Source: Symsagittifera roscoffensis (Eukaryota; Xenacoelomorpha; Acoela; Convolutidae). From it: a stretch of 60,000 bases of DNA. This document shows positions 36,682 to 49,600 of the stretch, piece after piece. The position numbers and the translations under genes are program-made. A model generated the notes under the pieces. That model was not told the DNA's origin. It made no database searches and worked only from the letters and a program-made list of their open reading frames with translations. The stretch lies in the NCBI RefSeq assembly GCF_963678635.1, contig NC_087065.1, positions 17,995,623-18,055,622 on the forward strand, written 5' to 3'. Within the stretch, counting starts at the first letter, position 1; each line of letters starts with the position of its first letter.

Positions 36682-39600
36682 CTAGGTTTGCACACAGCGC
36701 GTATTAGGATTTACAAAACAAACACTAACTTGTATCCTGGCCTCTCTTAGTAGCTGCACTTCTGTCTGCAACATGTCAATCTCATAGTACATTCTATTCA
36801 TCACTAGTTGGGCCAGTTCCGCCACCGGAGTGCCTCCCTTGTCCATATATGACATGATAGTACTCTTGCTCACGCTTAATTTACCTAGAACATTATCGGT
36901 GCTATTTTCTCTTATCTTATGATCATGAAAAATACGGTTTTAAAAAAATACCCTCTTGAAAAAAAAACGGTGTGATGAACTTCTGTCAAACTTTTGGGCT
37001 GGGATTTCTAAGCAACAATCTAGCCTAGGATCCCGATTGACAACGAGCCGCCACAGCAAATTCTAGCAAATGCTCATATTTTTTAGGTAACAAAAGGTTG
37101 AATGTTTCTAGATTCCAACCAAGGTTTTTCCAAAATCCTTTAAAATCAATATGTCCAAGACGCGTTCCGTAGTATTTTTTTTGTTCATTTGCAGAGCACA
37201 GCTTCAAGCATAGCTCCGTGTAAACTCACAGTTGTCGAGGAAAGTTTTCATTTCTGTCAAGTTGAAGCAACACTTGGACACTTTGTCTGAATCATTCAAG
37301 GTCAAGTTCACCAGCAACCGATGCCAGCAATTCACTCTTGCCTTAGCCGCACAACTGCAGATTGACCTCTTACTCGCCAGAACTACAACTGTATACCTCT
37401 TCAGTAAACTTTCCTCGTCCATAATTGAGAACAACGAAGCCTCTACATGCGGAGGTGTCTTTAATGCCACGATAGCAGGCACCGCGAGTTTAGTAGCTGT
37501 TGCGTCGAAGTTTCGGTACCTGTTGACAATGTCTATCGGCAGCTGAGTCAATGCTGTTTCAGATACTGTGTACTCTTCAACTGGATATGCGTTTTGAAGC
37601 ACTGCTATTAAATGAGGACAGCTTTTCATCTTTTCGGTCGAAGTACAGAGGTAGCATTTGACACAGTTGTATTGCTTTATAAAGTAGGATACCTAAAACA
37701 GCGAGTTCCATCAAATCGAAGATCAGAAAATGAAGATCTATTTCACTTTTCAAGACATTTGATTTGTCAACTGTGGAAAATTGGCGTTTTTGAAAATTTT
37801 ATGTTTAACACTATCACAGCAGAAAAAATTAACGGCGAACCACTGTTTTTCCCTTAATTAAGTCAGCATACATTTTTGTCATCCTTACTTCTGGATTGTG
37901 ATCATTTGCGCCCAGCTGAAGCAACTCTAACGAATAATGATGCCACACTGACTTTTCGCAGGGCTCTTCAAATACCTCGCCCCCCTCAAAATTTTCTATT
38001 TTTATTTTTCATTGTCATTGTGAATACTTTTCATGAAAACTCACATTGTGAGCAAAATGACAGATTGTCCTCATAATTTTATGCAATTAGCGATAATGGC
38101 ATGTGAAAGAAAGAAAGAAAATTTATTTCTAATTCAAAAATATAAAAATCAGAATTTTATACATTTACAAAATCATTGAACAGAGGGGACACTAAATGGT
38201 GATTTTGGTCTCTGGGTAGTGCCCTAACGCTTCTTAGCACTATATACAATTATAGCATAGACAACCACAATAATTACCACACGTGAAATTGCTTCAAGAT
38301 TATGATTTTAAGCTTTAATTAATTGTAACAAGGCACCACGGGTTATGATCTTTTTAGGCAGTCATTTGTTTCCATTAAAACCCCATGACAAATGATCATT
38401 TCCCAGCCCAACCTCCGCGAAAGACCCATCAAATAGACATGTTTATGCAACCTTTTATCACAACAGTTTGTAAACAGTAGGGTTAGAAAATTTGTATTTC
38501 AAAATCACCCATCAATTTTTAGAACAAATTTAGCAAGATAGCTGATCATATTATCATTTCAGGTTGCGACTTTCAAGTTGTAGCTAATCCAAATCCTTCA
38601 AAATAACACATCCGAAAGATTCGAACAGTAGAACCTAAAAAGACGCTGGCAGCATGTAAAACTAGAATAGAAACATAAAAATTTGGTGTGGGGGGGGGGG
38701 GGGTTTCGAGGTATTTGAAGTTTTACATGCCATTATCGCTAAATGCGTGAAATTATGAGACAAATCTGTCATTCTGCTTACAATGTGAAATTTCATGAAA
38801 ATATCACGATGCAAAATGCTTTCTGGGGAAAAATATTTTCAAAAAAAGAATTCGAGCAAGAGCTACAGGAAAAGGGTTCTGCGCTCTTGTAACTAAATAA
38901 AGGTTTGCTTCAATATAATTAATTAAACTTCGGATAAGGCTTCAGGATGCATTGTCAAAAAACGTGAGGCTACGACTAGTCGAAGCGACAAGCGACCAAA
39001 AGCACCAAATTACACAATTTTGGTGACGATTCGCACAAGGCGGTAGCTCCTGTCAGGCGATGAGTAGTAGCTCCTTATTGCTTTACGGGGGATAAATTTC
39101 AGCACTTTAAAGTGTAATTATGCAGTTTCGTTTTAATGCGATCGAACTATGAGTCTTCATAAAATCAACTTGCTTGAAATAAAATGAATTAGCATTGAGA
39201 AGGAGAAATACCAACAGACAGATAAACTTTGTTTGCAATCAGGCTTTGTTTTTCCTTTTCAGATCAAACCTTTGCTCTCACAATCTCACCGTTATAAATG
39301 CCTTTTAGTCTTGGGCAAATTGTTAGCAGACACCAAAACAATAAGGTCATCAATAGAACAACTTGAATTTGAGATAAAAGGTGATATTATAAACTTCTAT
39401 GATATTACTTTACGATCCCCTCCCCTCCTCCCCCCCCCCCCCCCCCCCCAAAAAAAGTTGAAATCCAAAAGAAATTTAAAGTAAAGTCCTTTCTCCTATT
39501 TAAGCCCCTCAGCAAACTTGAGCATCTCCACGGTAATAAACTTAATCTGAGGGGGTGGGCTATTACATTGTATGATACCAGGCTAGAGGGAAAATAAAGC

Positions 39601-42600
39601 GAGTATAGCCTAAACTATTCCCTAAAAGCTGGATGTCGATAAACAAAAAATTCATGAAACACATTCGCATATCAAATTTTGCAAATCCCAAATTGAAACA
39701 ATTAATAACGTCAAAAACACAAAAATTACGACAGTGGGATCGAATGGCATCCAGAAATTTTCTGAAGCCGGCCGGAAATTTTTCGTATGCAAAAAGTGGT
39801 TCCAAAAATGTTTCAAGTAATGAAGGAAAGAAGAGGTAAAAAAGACTGCAAAGAAACTTTGCTATAAGACGAAATTTAATCACCCACCAGGAAATCGGCT
39901 ATAGTCTCTCACGAAGGTCAAATGAGCACTTTTATTTGAGAGTTTCGATAAAAAAAAGGTGGATTCGGAAAATAACATTATGCTGGCTAGCTCCCCTGTG
40001 TAAAGACAATGGTCCATTCAATGCTTTCGTTTAAGTAAGAATGCTCCATTCAATGCTTTCGTTTAAGTAAGAGTAAAATGAACAGACAAAAAACTTCAAC
40101 AAAATTTATACACAGAGGCGAAGCAGCGCTTCGCAAACACTAGCGAAACACGACAAAAAGCAGCTCTTTAAAGCGTAATGAGAAAGTAAAAACAAGCCTC
40201 GAATTAGTAAAACTTCGGCGACGTCTCGGACTCGCCCCTACGACCTAGAAATTATGAATCTCACGCACTAGCCACGTACGCTTAGTTCAAACCGAACACT
40301 AGCCACAAATAAAGCCGAGAACAGATGCTATGAAATTTCCAATGCTACAGATCGTGATTATAGCAAAAACAAAAAGCCACACAAGTGAACACTTTTTATG
40401 AAAACTTACACTTGCGAGTTAGGTTAGAAAAAAGAAGAAGTTTCATACTAAAACACTATCTGCTCGCTAGCGTAAAAAAACAAATTCTGCAAATATTTTG
40501 TGAACCGTTATCTGCACCATTACATTAATACATTTAAAAATGTTAGTTTTATTGACCACTAATTCAGATAAACAGATTCCGTGCTGTGGAAAGTAAGCCG
40601 GCAACGTAAACAGACATAGGCTAGTCCAACTGCTATTATTTTTTCCAGAGGAAAAACATCAGTTATTAAAAAACAGGTCTGGAAAGCTTAAGCATGGAGT
40701 TTTTTCCAAACTAATCATAAAGCATCAACCCAAAATTTAATCGAACATGACCAAGCTATCAGATGATTCAGACAAATTGTTTGCCTGTGAAAACAATTCG
40801 ATAATCTGCCAAGTTATTAGACAAGATGTTTACCTGGAAAAACTCTATGTTCCCGTTTGATAAGGCTTGCTAACCCCAAAAGTTAATTTGCTTGAAAAAG
40901 TTCATTTATTATACATACAATTCATCTAGTATCATTCGTGATCTTGTTTCTTCTTTTTTCATCTGCTTTTTGCAATGATAACTATACTATCATCGCAATA
41001 CTTTGAGCTACTTGTCTGTTCTGTTCGATTTTGTCTTGAAATCATTGAAACGGGTGAAAAATATCACGGAAAATTCATGAATGACGCCATTATACCACTG
41101 TTCAATTTGACAAAAACATACCTGTGCAGAGAAGTCTCCGTAATTGATGACGGCAAACAGACCTCGTATGGGATCTATCTGGTGGGCCACTTTGAAGTCA
41201 ATGTTACTCTCCATCGAGTGGTTCAACATAAAGTGTCTCTTCAGTCTACTCGAGTCACGGAACAACTTCGTACACGCAAAGCACACCTACGGCAACAAAT
41301 AGACTGATAATCATTACGCATTCTTTAGCGTTTAATCATTTTCTCAGATACAAAGACGGCGGCATTTTGTAGCATTTCATCTACGACAGTATAATTTATA
41401 TACACGCATAACTCATCTAAACGCATATTTTATTCCCCTACTGCTTTCTAACATCATTTTTATTACATAAAACATTCCGTTATTTAGTCTACTTAAAAAA
41501 GAAAACACGTAGTCACAAACTTGTTTCAAGTGTATTTGGTCTATTGGGTCAAGTATGTTTGGTGTGGAACTGGTATAAAGCAAATGTTCAAAATTATATC
41601 GTGGAGCTATTTACTAACATACAACTTGTGCTGTGTGGTGGTGTTCGAGTTTGAATTGGGAATGACACTTCCACTTGAGGACACATCGAAAACACTGTTC
41701 GGCCTCAGATTCAGCAGCATGTGTTCCTCCCTCGGAATGGTGCAAATGTCTATCACGTGGTGCTGCCAGTGGCCTATGCTGTATGGCACAACTAACCTGC
41801 AGGTGGGACAGTGAGTGTGACCTCCTACTCGTTTACATTTGTCCTCAAGTCCAGCTGGAATGTATCGGCAGCCACACTTGGCTAGAAAAAAAATTATCAA
41901 TAACACATAATAATCATAGTCATTGTTTTCAGACTTACAAGAAAAAAAACTTTTATATACATTTATAACCCAATCTCAAGCCTGAGGGAACATCATTCAA
42001 CCATATGGTCCGTTAATAAAGTAAAATAAAGTTATCAAGAATAAAGTAAACATTCCAAAATAGACCAAATAAACATCTTGCACCCTTTTTATTACATTTG
42101 GTTTAAATTACTCAGCGGTGTAAGAAAAACACTTAATACTTGCTAGCTAAAAATTCGAACTAAGAACCATGATAACACCCTCTCTCTAAACCTCCTTTGA
42201 GGAAGAAAATGATGTTGATTTGATCCGAAATGTCTGAAAATTTGTAGAAAATTTGTAGAATATATCACGCACAATGTTGAGAAATTTGGAATGGGCAAGA
42301 GAAACGACATATTTTGGAACACTTAGGAAACACTTTAGTGCCTATCAACTCGTTCGGATTTAGGAAGGGTCACCCTTAGTGACTCGTCTCCTTGACAGCC
42401 GATCAGGCCAATAGCGCTATTTACTGCAATTGTTTAAAAATTTGCTTACAGTGCAGAGAATGTTCGCAAAATAGGGTGTTCACGGTGTTTTGGGAGATCT
42501 CGGAAAATCAATTTGACCGAAAACAAAAATAAAAAAAAATCTTTTCTTATTGAAAGAGCACCCCAAAGCCTCCTATGAAAAAATCCTAGATTCGCGGCTT

Positions 42601-43194
42601 ACTTTCTATATATAAGACAACACCAGGCCTCAAATAAGATTTATCCTTCTTCCTGCAGATAAGAAATACAAGCGTCGTAAGAAGTTCTCGACATAAAACT
42701 TAGCGTCACCAAATGAAAGTTTAAACTTTTCTGGACAAACACGAGACGGCAAATTATCACGATCCATGCAGTTAAAAAATACGAAAATTCGATTAAGAGC
42801 CATTCGAGCCACAATAACAATAACTTCTACATTACAGTTCAAATTCAAACTGATTTTCAACAACAAACTAACGTGGTATGGGATGCGCCATGTCATCTTG
42901 AATTGGCTTCTTAGAAGGGACAAAGGGGTAACACCTCTCCGCAATCGACACCATCTGCTGCAAATGAGCCACATAACTCGCGTAGCACGCCTTTCGCGCA
43001 CTCAGAGTATTCGGCACATGGCATTCGGCTAGCAGCACTCCCCAGACTGAGTCTTCGTCAAAGAGTGAACAGTTGTAGTTTTCAGCGTAAGAGCTCTCAA
43101 CAAAGTCTGCGATTCGCTTGATTGACAGTGAGAAGTCACCGACCGATTCGACTGAGAGATGTGTTTGGGTGTTCCGCAATGAAGGAGATGTCAT
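36682..43194 (-). CDS. Five-exon C2H2/SWIM zinc-finger protein, family unknown
   Basis: Exons on the minus strand join in phase: 43194-42873 (ATG), 41881-41619, 41286-41122, 37692-37230 and 36884-36730, or with read-through to a TAG at 36682. Three of the donors are GTTAGT; the others are GTATGT and GTGAGT. The acceptor at 43205 just before the ATG implies a 5' UTR exon upstream. Exon 2 has a Cys cluster (CGC..., HTHCPTC). The exon 2/3 junction builds a C2H2 finger (C-x2-C-x12-H-x4-H: YVCFACTKLF...LKRHFMLNH). Exon 4 begins with CVKCYLC...SCPH and later has CSCAAKARVNCWH, a CxCx7CxH SWIM finger. Exon 5 is a short helical, coiled-coil-like segment (MDKGGTPVAELAQLVMNRMY). SWIM fingers occur in transposases and in ZSWIM proteins and bind DNA or protein, so a nuclear role is an inference. 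The 3' end is uncertain: either exon 5 is terminal or further exons follow. About 450 codons are visible. Confidence 0.68.
38031..38800. mobile_element. Element with about 80-bp terminal inverted repeats in intron 3
   Basis: 38031-38107 and 38723-38800 are about 85% identical inverted arms, including an 18-bp perfect match (TTAGCGATAATGGCATGT and its complement). The interior is non-coding, with a 13-base G run near 38692. The internal block CGAGGTATTTGAAG recurs, inverted, just outside the left arm at 37964-37977. No matching target duplication was identified. Confidence 0.75.
40010..40074. repeat. 32-bp tandem duplication
   Basis: Two nearly identical units with core TCCATTCAATGCTTTCGTTT lie in intron 3 of the zinc-finger gene. 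Confidence 0.85.
40120..40290 (-). mobile_element. tRNA-derived SINE-like copy
   Basis: The minus strand has A-box-like GTGGCTAGTGCGTGAG, then TTTCTAGGTCG and B-box-like GGGGCGAGTCCGA (40226-40238), and a tail ending near GTGTTTGCGAAGCGCTG. Same layout as the copy at 31044-31162. It lies in intron 3 of the zinc-finger gene, in the same orientation as the gene. Confidence 0.5.
42290..42650 (+). pseudogene. Small LINE reverse-transcriptase fragment
   Basis: Translations in shifting frames recall LINE RT: NSFGFRKGHP-like sequence near 42345 and KASYEKILDSRLTF near 42565. It has stops throughout and lies in intron 1 of the minus-strand zinc-finger gene. Weak evidence because the matches are short. 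Confidence 0.3.
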
Positions 43195-43204
43195 AATTTG
43201 TTAA

Positions 43205-46200
43205 CTGAAAAACATATCACCAACAACCATCAAGCAATGGAATAGGTTTATCAGCAATAAATCATCATAAAACACCACAAAATATTCCGCTTTCATGTTT
43301 TTAATTTTTTTTGACAATTTTGCGACTATCAATGTCAGCCTTAAAAAGTTCTGTTAACTAGAGCTGCTACGAATTTCCGACTTGATAAATTTCCTTTGTA
43401 TTCTACTTCTTTCTAACGCGGTTCTTTCCTTGATTGAAAATAATGAGGAAATCATTTTACTCTTTAATTAATAAAGTAACAGCAAAATAATAAAGCGAAT
43501 GGATTGGTTTAAATTTTTAAATAAAATTTATCAATTGATTATGATAAAAAACACACCTTTCGACCGTTCTCGCTGCCTAGAATTTACGATTGAATTCAAC
43601 TATCCAAATTTCACAACCTAGTTGACTGATGACAAATTATTTGCGTAAATTTAATTTTAGTTGTCCATTCTAGCTCAAAATAATTATACCAAAAAAACAG
43701 CGAGGACGAATTAGGAAAATTATATTTTGAATCATTCACGTTTTAAATAGAGTATTGCATTTCCGTATTAATCAAAGAAATTCGAACAAAATTAAAGTAG
43801 TTTTGAAAATGTTATCTTACACAGTTTAATATTTTTAAACAAAAATATCAAAGTAAATAGAGGTCACAAACTAAGGACAGGTAAAATGTGGCGAGATACT
43901 GGAAGCATTTCGACATTGAGATATGACATTTCATGAAAGTGAAGATCGTTATCAAGGCAAAAGAGCTTTAGAAGCAGGAGGTTTGCATGATGGCGGAAAA
44001 GGTACACAAGCGAGCAAGAGTAATAAGAAAAGTACATAATTCATTGTGCATTTAGGAACACAGAAAACATTTGTGGAAATTGCTCAATCAGCAAACTTAA
44101 TCAGATAGAAGTTATCGCGTGATGTCTTGTGATTTCACCGGTAAAATGAAGAGAAAGGACCATAATTACATCAAAAATCAGACTTGCTATTTGCATTAAA
44201 AGAAAATGAAAAAAAAAACGTTTAGCTAATAAATAAGCTCAGCGTTTTCTAATTAACAGTCAAGTCCCATTGTTCAAATGCCAATGTGCAGCTATCAGAT
44301 ATTATTATTCGCATTGTGATACAAGAATGCAGATGATTCGACAAATTGAATACTAAAACAATTCACCTTAACTTTGACAACAAATATTGCAAAATAACCA
44401 TCTTTATCTCCAATTAGCAATTTTAGGAATGGCTTTTGGAACATTCGAATAATCGCTGAGCTTTCAAAAAAATAGCGGCGAGAACAAAGCAGAAACAAAC
44501 CTGAAAAAACAAAACATATAGTTAGCAAAAAAACAGGTCCCAGAGAAATTCGAATTCAAACCTTTGTCGTCTCAAGCATGGTTTAGTAGTGCAACTTTCT
44601 TACCAAGAGGCTTTAGTTCCTTGGTGTTTATTTACGGTTGAGATCGGACAAAATTTCGGACTAAATTCGTTCACACCATCAAAAAATAAATATGCCTTTC
44701 ATGTAACTTTTCATTGCCTTTCAACCTTTAATTCAAGTATTCAGTTGTCTAAAAAATATCAAAATAGTTCATTTTTTCAACTTTGTAAGCAGGGGAAAGA
44801 CATTGATATTGATCAAGGACTTTCAAAGTGATTTTCAAACAAATTAAAAATTCAATTTGGATTCTTTATGGCTGACTGTTTCATTCCTTTGTCTTAAACA
44901 GCAGAATTAAATGCAAAACACCAGTCTGCTTCTGAGCGTTATAAGATTCAACATAATCTCTACACAAAAAAAAGCTTATCACATGTAGATTTTAGGAGAT
45001 TTCTTCTCAAGTGGTTCCTTTGTCAGCGAACTCAGCGGGGCGACCGAGGTTCACTACTATCTACAATCCCGAAAGTTTTAATTTGGTGGCAACTACTCTG
45101 TACTGCTCTGTTGCTTGCCCCTTCTGTGTATTGCTCTTGGGCTGACTTGTCAATACAACGGCAATGATATCCAATTGTAAATTACTTCAAATGAACATAC
45201 GTCTAATTACAGAAGGTTCTGAATGGCCACGATATAACCTATCAGTCTAACCGAAGGGAAACGGTCTGCAATTTTTTAGCGCAATTGCTTGATTGCAAGT
45301 TAACTTCCACTAATTTCACTAACACTAAACTATTTTCTCTCTCTAGAGATTCTCTGATGAGAACCAACTATCTACAGTTTCTGCTATAATTGTTTTCTTT
45401 CTCCGAGAACAAACTACTCGATTCGCTAGCAATAATTGTTCTAATTCTTACAGGCTCTACGGTACCCTCCAATTCCTTATCTTTCTTTACACTTAGTTTT
45501 AGTTAAGTCACGCCATTCCCTATCAGTCCTGACATCCGCTTAAATCACCCGTCCGCACATGTTTTAAGACTAAATCCCTCCCCCTGTCAACATGTGCCAA
45601 GTTCGGTTTCTTTTATCAAACGTTTCACGATTATTAGATACCCGGTATACGGTAGATGTCACAATTTGACCAAGCAAACAAATGTCACACGATTCTAATC
45701 AGCTAATTCCTGACCTCTGACTTCAGCCCTCAAGTTCAACTCAACCTACAAACCAGGCTATGTTTACTCATTGACCCTCCCAAGGTCTTTATTTCAATTA
45801 TCCCGTAAACGTTCCGACCTCCCAAGGGTGGGGGAGACCCTTTTCATGGGTAGCTAAATCATTCCAAGCATCTAAATATTCTACCTGTACTTTATTCCAG
45901 TTCAGACCACCTAGCTATCAGGGGAACATAGTTCATCTATTAGGGGTCAAATCAAACCGACAAGTCACCTCCGGGAAGCCAAGTAATTTCCCCCGTCCGT
46001 TCATACTATTTAGGAGACTTAATTCTCATATTGCGGTTCTATTACTATCAATTTCCTCTGAGACTACTTTTCTTTGGTCTAGTTGAATTGGTATTTATAG
46101 ATCATTCGCCAAGCTAAACTGACCCCAATGTTTACCAATTCCACTTCTGCTGTAGTTCCCAATTTCAAAAGTTTCCACCCAATTTTTTTCAGCCTGGCGA

Positions 46201-46667
46201 CACATTCTCATTTCCACGGGTTGGGCTGGGGAATACGCCACTTTCCGGTGTTAATCTCGGGGTTTTCTATGCAAATTTGGGGTCAAGACGCCCAAAGGTC
46301 ATCCAGGGGTCAACCGGGGTCAAACTTCTATATTTGGGTTCAGAATCCCATGGGGCTCCTAAATATCAATTTCTATCCATATCCCATTAAAACTTCACTA
46401 GTTATCCCATTTCTATGGTCCATTATCACTTTTTCCGGAAAAGGCTATTAACACCGGAAGGAGTCGCCGGAGGGTTTTCACTCACAGGGTGTCTTTTTTC
46501 ACGGTTCGTATCTTAGGTCGATTGCTGCAATGAAATCATTATGGCACCGCTCATTATATTGCGTTAATTGCCTATTTCCGGTCTAAGGGGGAGTTTTTCA
46601 AGTGCTAATATAAACCGATCCACCCGTTGGAAAATGTTAAAACTGTAACAGAAGATGTATCTTACCA
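43205..46667. other. Upstream/intergenic stretch, no gene assigned
   Basis: 43205-45000 is AT-rich and should hold the 5' UTR exon and promoter of the zinc-finger gene, which I could not place. From about 45000 the texture changes to a more pyrimidine-rich, higher-GC plus strand without a convincing reading frame. It may belong to the repeat family that follows or to an unrecognised element. Confidence 0.4.
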
Positions 46668-49600
46668 TTACCTATCATCCCTTCAAGTTTTAGCTCACTG
46701 TGATCATTGGAGGCCGAGAAACGACTTCCGGAAGTTAGGGGTGCGTTTGTTTACTTAGGGCATAAAAACGGGTTCCAAACTTAAGCTTCCCTCAACTAGG
46801 CCTACAACACACGAAAATTTGAGCCTAATACCGCCGCTAGTTTCCGAGTTCTGATAGCTGATAGGGCCATTTACACATCCGGGGACCATTATCACTTGCC
46901 CCCCAATTATCTGAGGGGTCCCGTTTTTCGTGGGCCCGTGTCAAATCATCTCTAGTATCGCTCCTCTGAATTTCATAACATTAATTTTCTTAGTTCCGAT
47001 TTTTTTTTTGGGGGGGGGGGGGTTCGCCGATTTTTTCAATTTTTTTTTCTGGCATAGTGGTGACATTTTCTGCCAAACTTTATTTATTTTAACCGTGACT
47101 CATTGTTTGCCAATCTCCTTATCTTATCGAAAAACCACTTTAACTACACGTACTTGAATTTTGACTTGTAAAACTGTGTGCAAACCGACATTACTTTAAG
47201 ATGAAATAATCCGAGTAATCAAAAATTGTAGCTAAAATTGGGGCCGGGTCTAACGACCGTAAAGCCATGCTCCGTCATTTACCCCGAAAAGGCAGTTATG
47301 CATTCCGACCCAAGGCCTTATCCTTTTTCCTTTGTAATCTAACACTATCGTTTCGGGAAGGTAGCGTTACATGACGGAAACGCTGCCTCCACCCTGCAAG
47401 ATTTGCACGAAAATGAATTAGAGCACCAGGGTGGCTTGTTACGTCTCGAGCGAATCGCATTCTCGAGATTTTACTTAGTCGCTAAGAACCCATTGTCGCG
47501 TCGTCAGCGATGCTTTCAACTGTAGCCAAGTTCTTCGTCCGATCATGATCGACGACGGACCGATGAGGCACCTTAGTTTTAGCACTAAGGAAAAATTGTG
47601 CCGGAAATTCAACCTCAACATGAACAACAACCCGTTACTAACGGAAGGCAGCCCCACCATAAATTTAACAACGCACGAACCAGTCACCCTTGAGTATGCC
47701 CTCTAAGTTTCAGCTCCCTGTGATCATTGGAAGCCGAGAAACGACTTCCGGAAGTTAGGGGTGGGTTTGTTTACTTAGAGCATAAAACCGGAAGTGGGGT
47801 TCCTAGGGGTCTGGGGTTCCAAACTTGAGCTTCCCTCAACTAGGCCTACAACATAAGGAAATTTGAGCCCAAAACCGCCACTAGTTTCCGAGTTCTGATA
47901 GGGCCAATTAAACTTCCGGGGACTGTTATCACTTGCCGCCCAAGAGTCTGAGGCAAAAATTGAGGCCCAGAAAAAAACTTAAGCTTAAGCAATTTTATTA
48001 TTCAACCTATGTCAGTTTTAAAAAATTTAGTTTTTAACTGATAAAAATTGATGCTGTTTTTTTTTAATTTCACGGATCTTTCTGAAAAACAAGTCATCTG
48101 GAAAATATTATGGGGCGGTGGAACCCTAAATTTCCTGTTTTTCGCTTCGAAAACGTAATTTTGCATTCGAACAAAACTTTGACTGGCTAACTTTCCAATT
48201 CATTTCATAAAAATTTTGGAGCGGCGGACCCCTGATCATTTTTCTATTTATTGTTTCCAAAACACCTTTTTGTATTCGAATCCAACTTTGACTCCGACTA
48301 CTTTTCCAATTTATTTTTAAAACTTTACGCAGCCGCGGAGCCATTGCCAATTTTCTATTCGAACGTTTTCAAAACGCAGTTTTGCATTCGAACCCAACTG
48401 TGACTGTCTAATTTTCCAAATAATTTTAAAAAAATTACCGAGGGGCGGAGCCCTGCCCAATTTTCTATTTATCGTTTTTAAAACGCACTTTTGCATTCGA
48501 ACCTAACTTTGAGTTTGCCTAATTTTCCAATTAATTTAAAAAACTTTACGCAGCGGCGGAGCCCTGGCCAATTTTCTATTCAACGTTTTCAAAACCCATT
48601 TTGCATTCGAAGTCAACATTTTTGCATTCGATGAGGCACCTTAGTTTTAGCACCAAGGAAAAGTTGTGCCGGAAATTCAAGCTCAACATGGACAACAACA
48701 CGTTACTAACGGAGGACAGCCCCACCATAAATTTAACAACGCACGAACCAGTCACCCTTGAGTATGCCCTCTAAGTTTCAGCTCCCTGTGATAATTGGAA
48801 GCCGAGAAACGACTTCCGGAAGTTAGGGGTGGGTTTGTTTACTTAGAGCATAAAACCGGAAGTGGGGTTCCTAGGGGTCTGGGGTTCCAACCTTAAGCTT
48901 CCCTCAACTAGGCCTACAACATACGGAAATTTGAGCCCAAAACCGCCGCTAGTTTCCGAGTTCTGATAGGGCCAATTAAACTTCCGGGGACTGTTATCAC
49001 TTGCCGCCCAAGAGTCTGAGGCAAAAATTGAGGCCCAGAAAAAAACTTAAGCTTAAGCAATTTTATTATTCAACCTATGTCAGTTTTAAATAATTTAGTT
49101 TTTAACTGATAAAAATTGATGCTGTTTTTTTTTAATTTCACGGATCTTTCTGAAAAACAAGTCATCTGGAAAATATTATGGGGCGGTGGAACCCTAAATT
49201 TCCTGTTTTTCGCTTCGAAAACGTAATTTTGCATTCGAACAAAACTTTGACTGGCTAACTTTCCAATTCATTTCATAAAAATTTTGGAGCGGCGGACCCC
49301 TGATCATTTTTCTATTTATTGTTTCCAAAACACCTTTTTGTATTCGAATCCAACTTTGACTCTGACTACTTTTCCAATTTATTTTTAAAACTTTACGCAG
49401 CCGCGGAGCCATTGCCAATTTTCTATTCGAACGTTTTCAAAACGCAGTTTTGCATTCGAACCCAACTGTGACTGTCTAATTTTCCAAATATTTTTAAAAA
49501 AATTACCGAGGGGCGGAGCGCTGCCCAATTTTCTATTTATCGTTTCTAAAACGCACTTTTGCATTCGAACCTAACTTTGAGTTTGCCTAATTTTCCAATT

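Noticed and set aside
37025-37207. Protein-like 60-codon minus-strand frame next to exon 4 of the zinc-finger gene
   Set aside because: No acceptor gives the right phase, and the intron from exon 4 would be under 30 bp. The join 37230 to 36884 is in phase and uses good splice sites.
37232-37546. 104-codon plus-strand frame with a good-looking acceptor before it
   Set aside because: It is antisense to exon 4, whose SWIM and other Cys/His patterns and phase-matched junctions make the minus strand the coding one.
45000-46660. Higher-GC, pyrimidine-rich stretch that might be an LTR or rRNA-like sequence
   Set aside because: I could not find paired LTR ends, conserved rRNA segments or reading frames; it is recorded only as unassigned.
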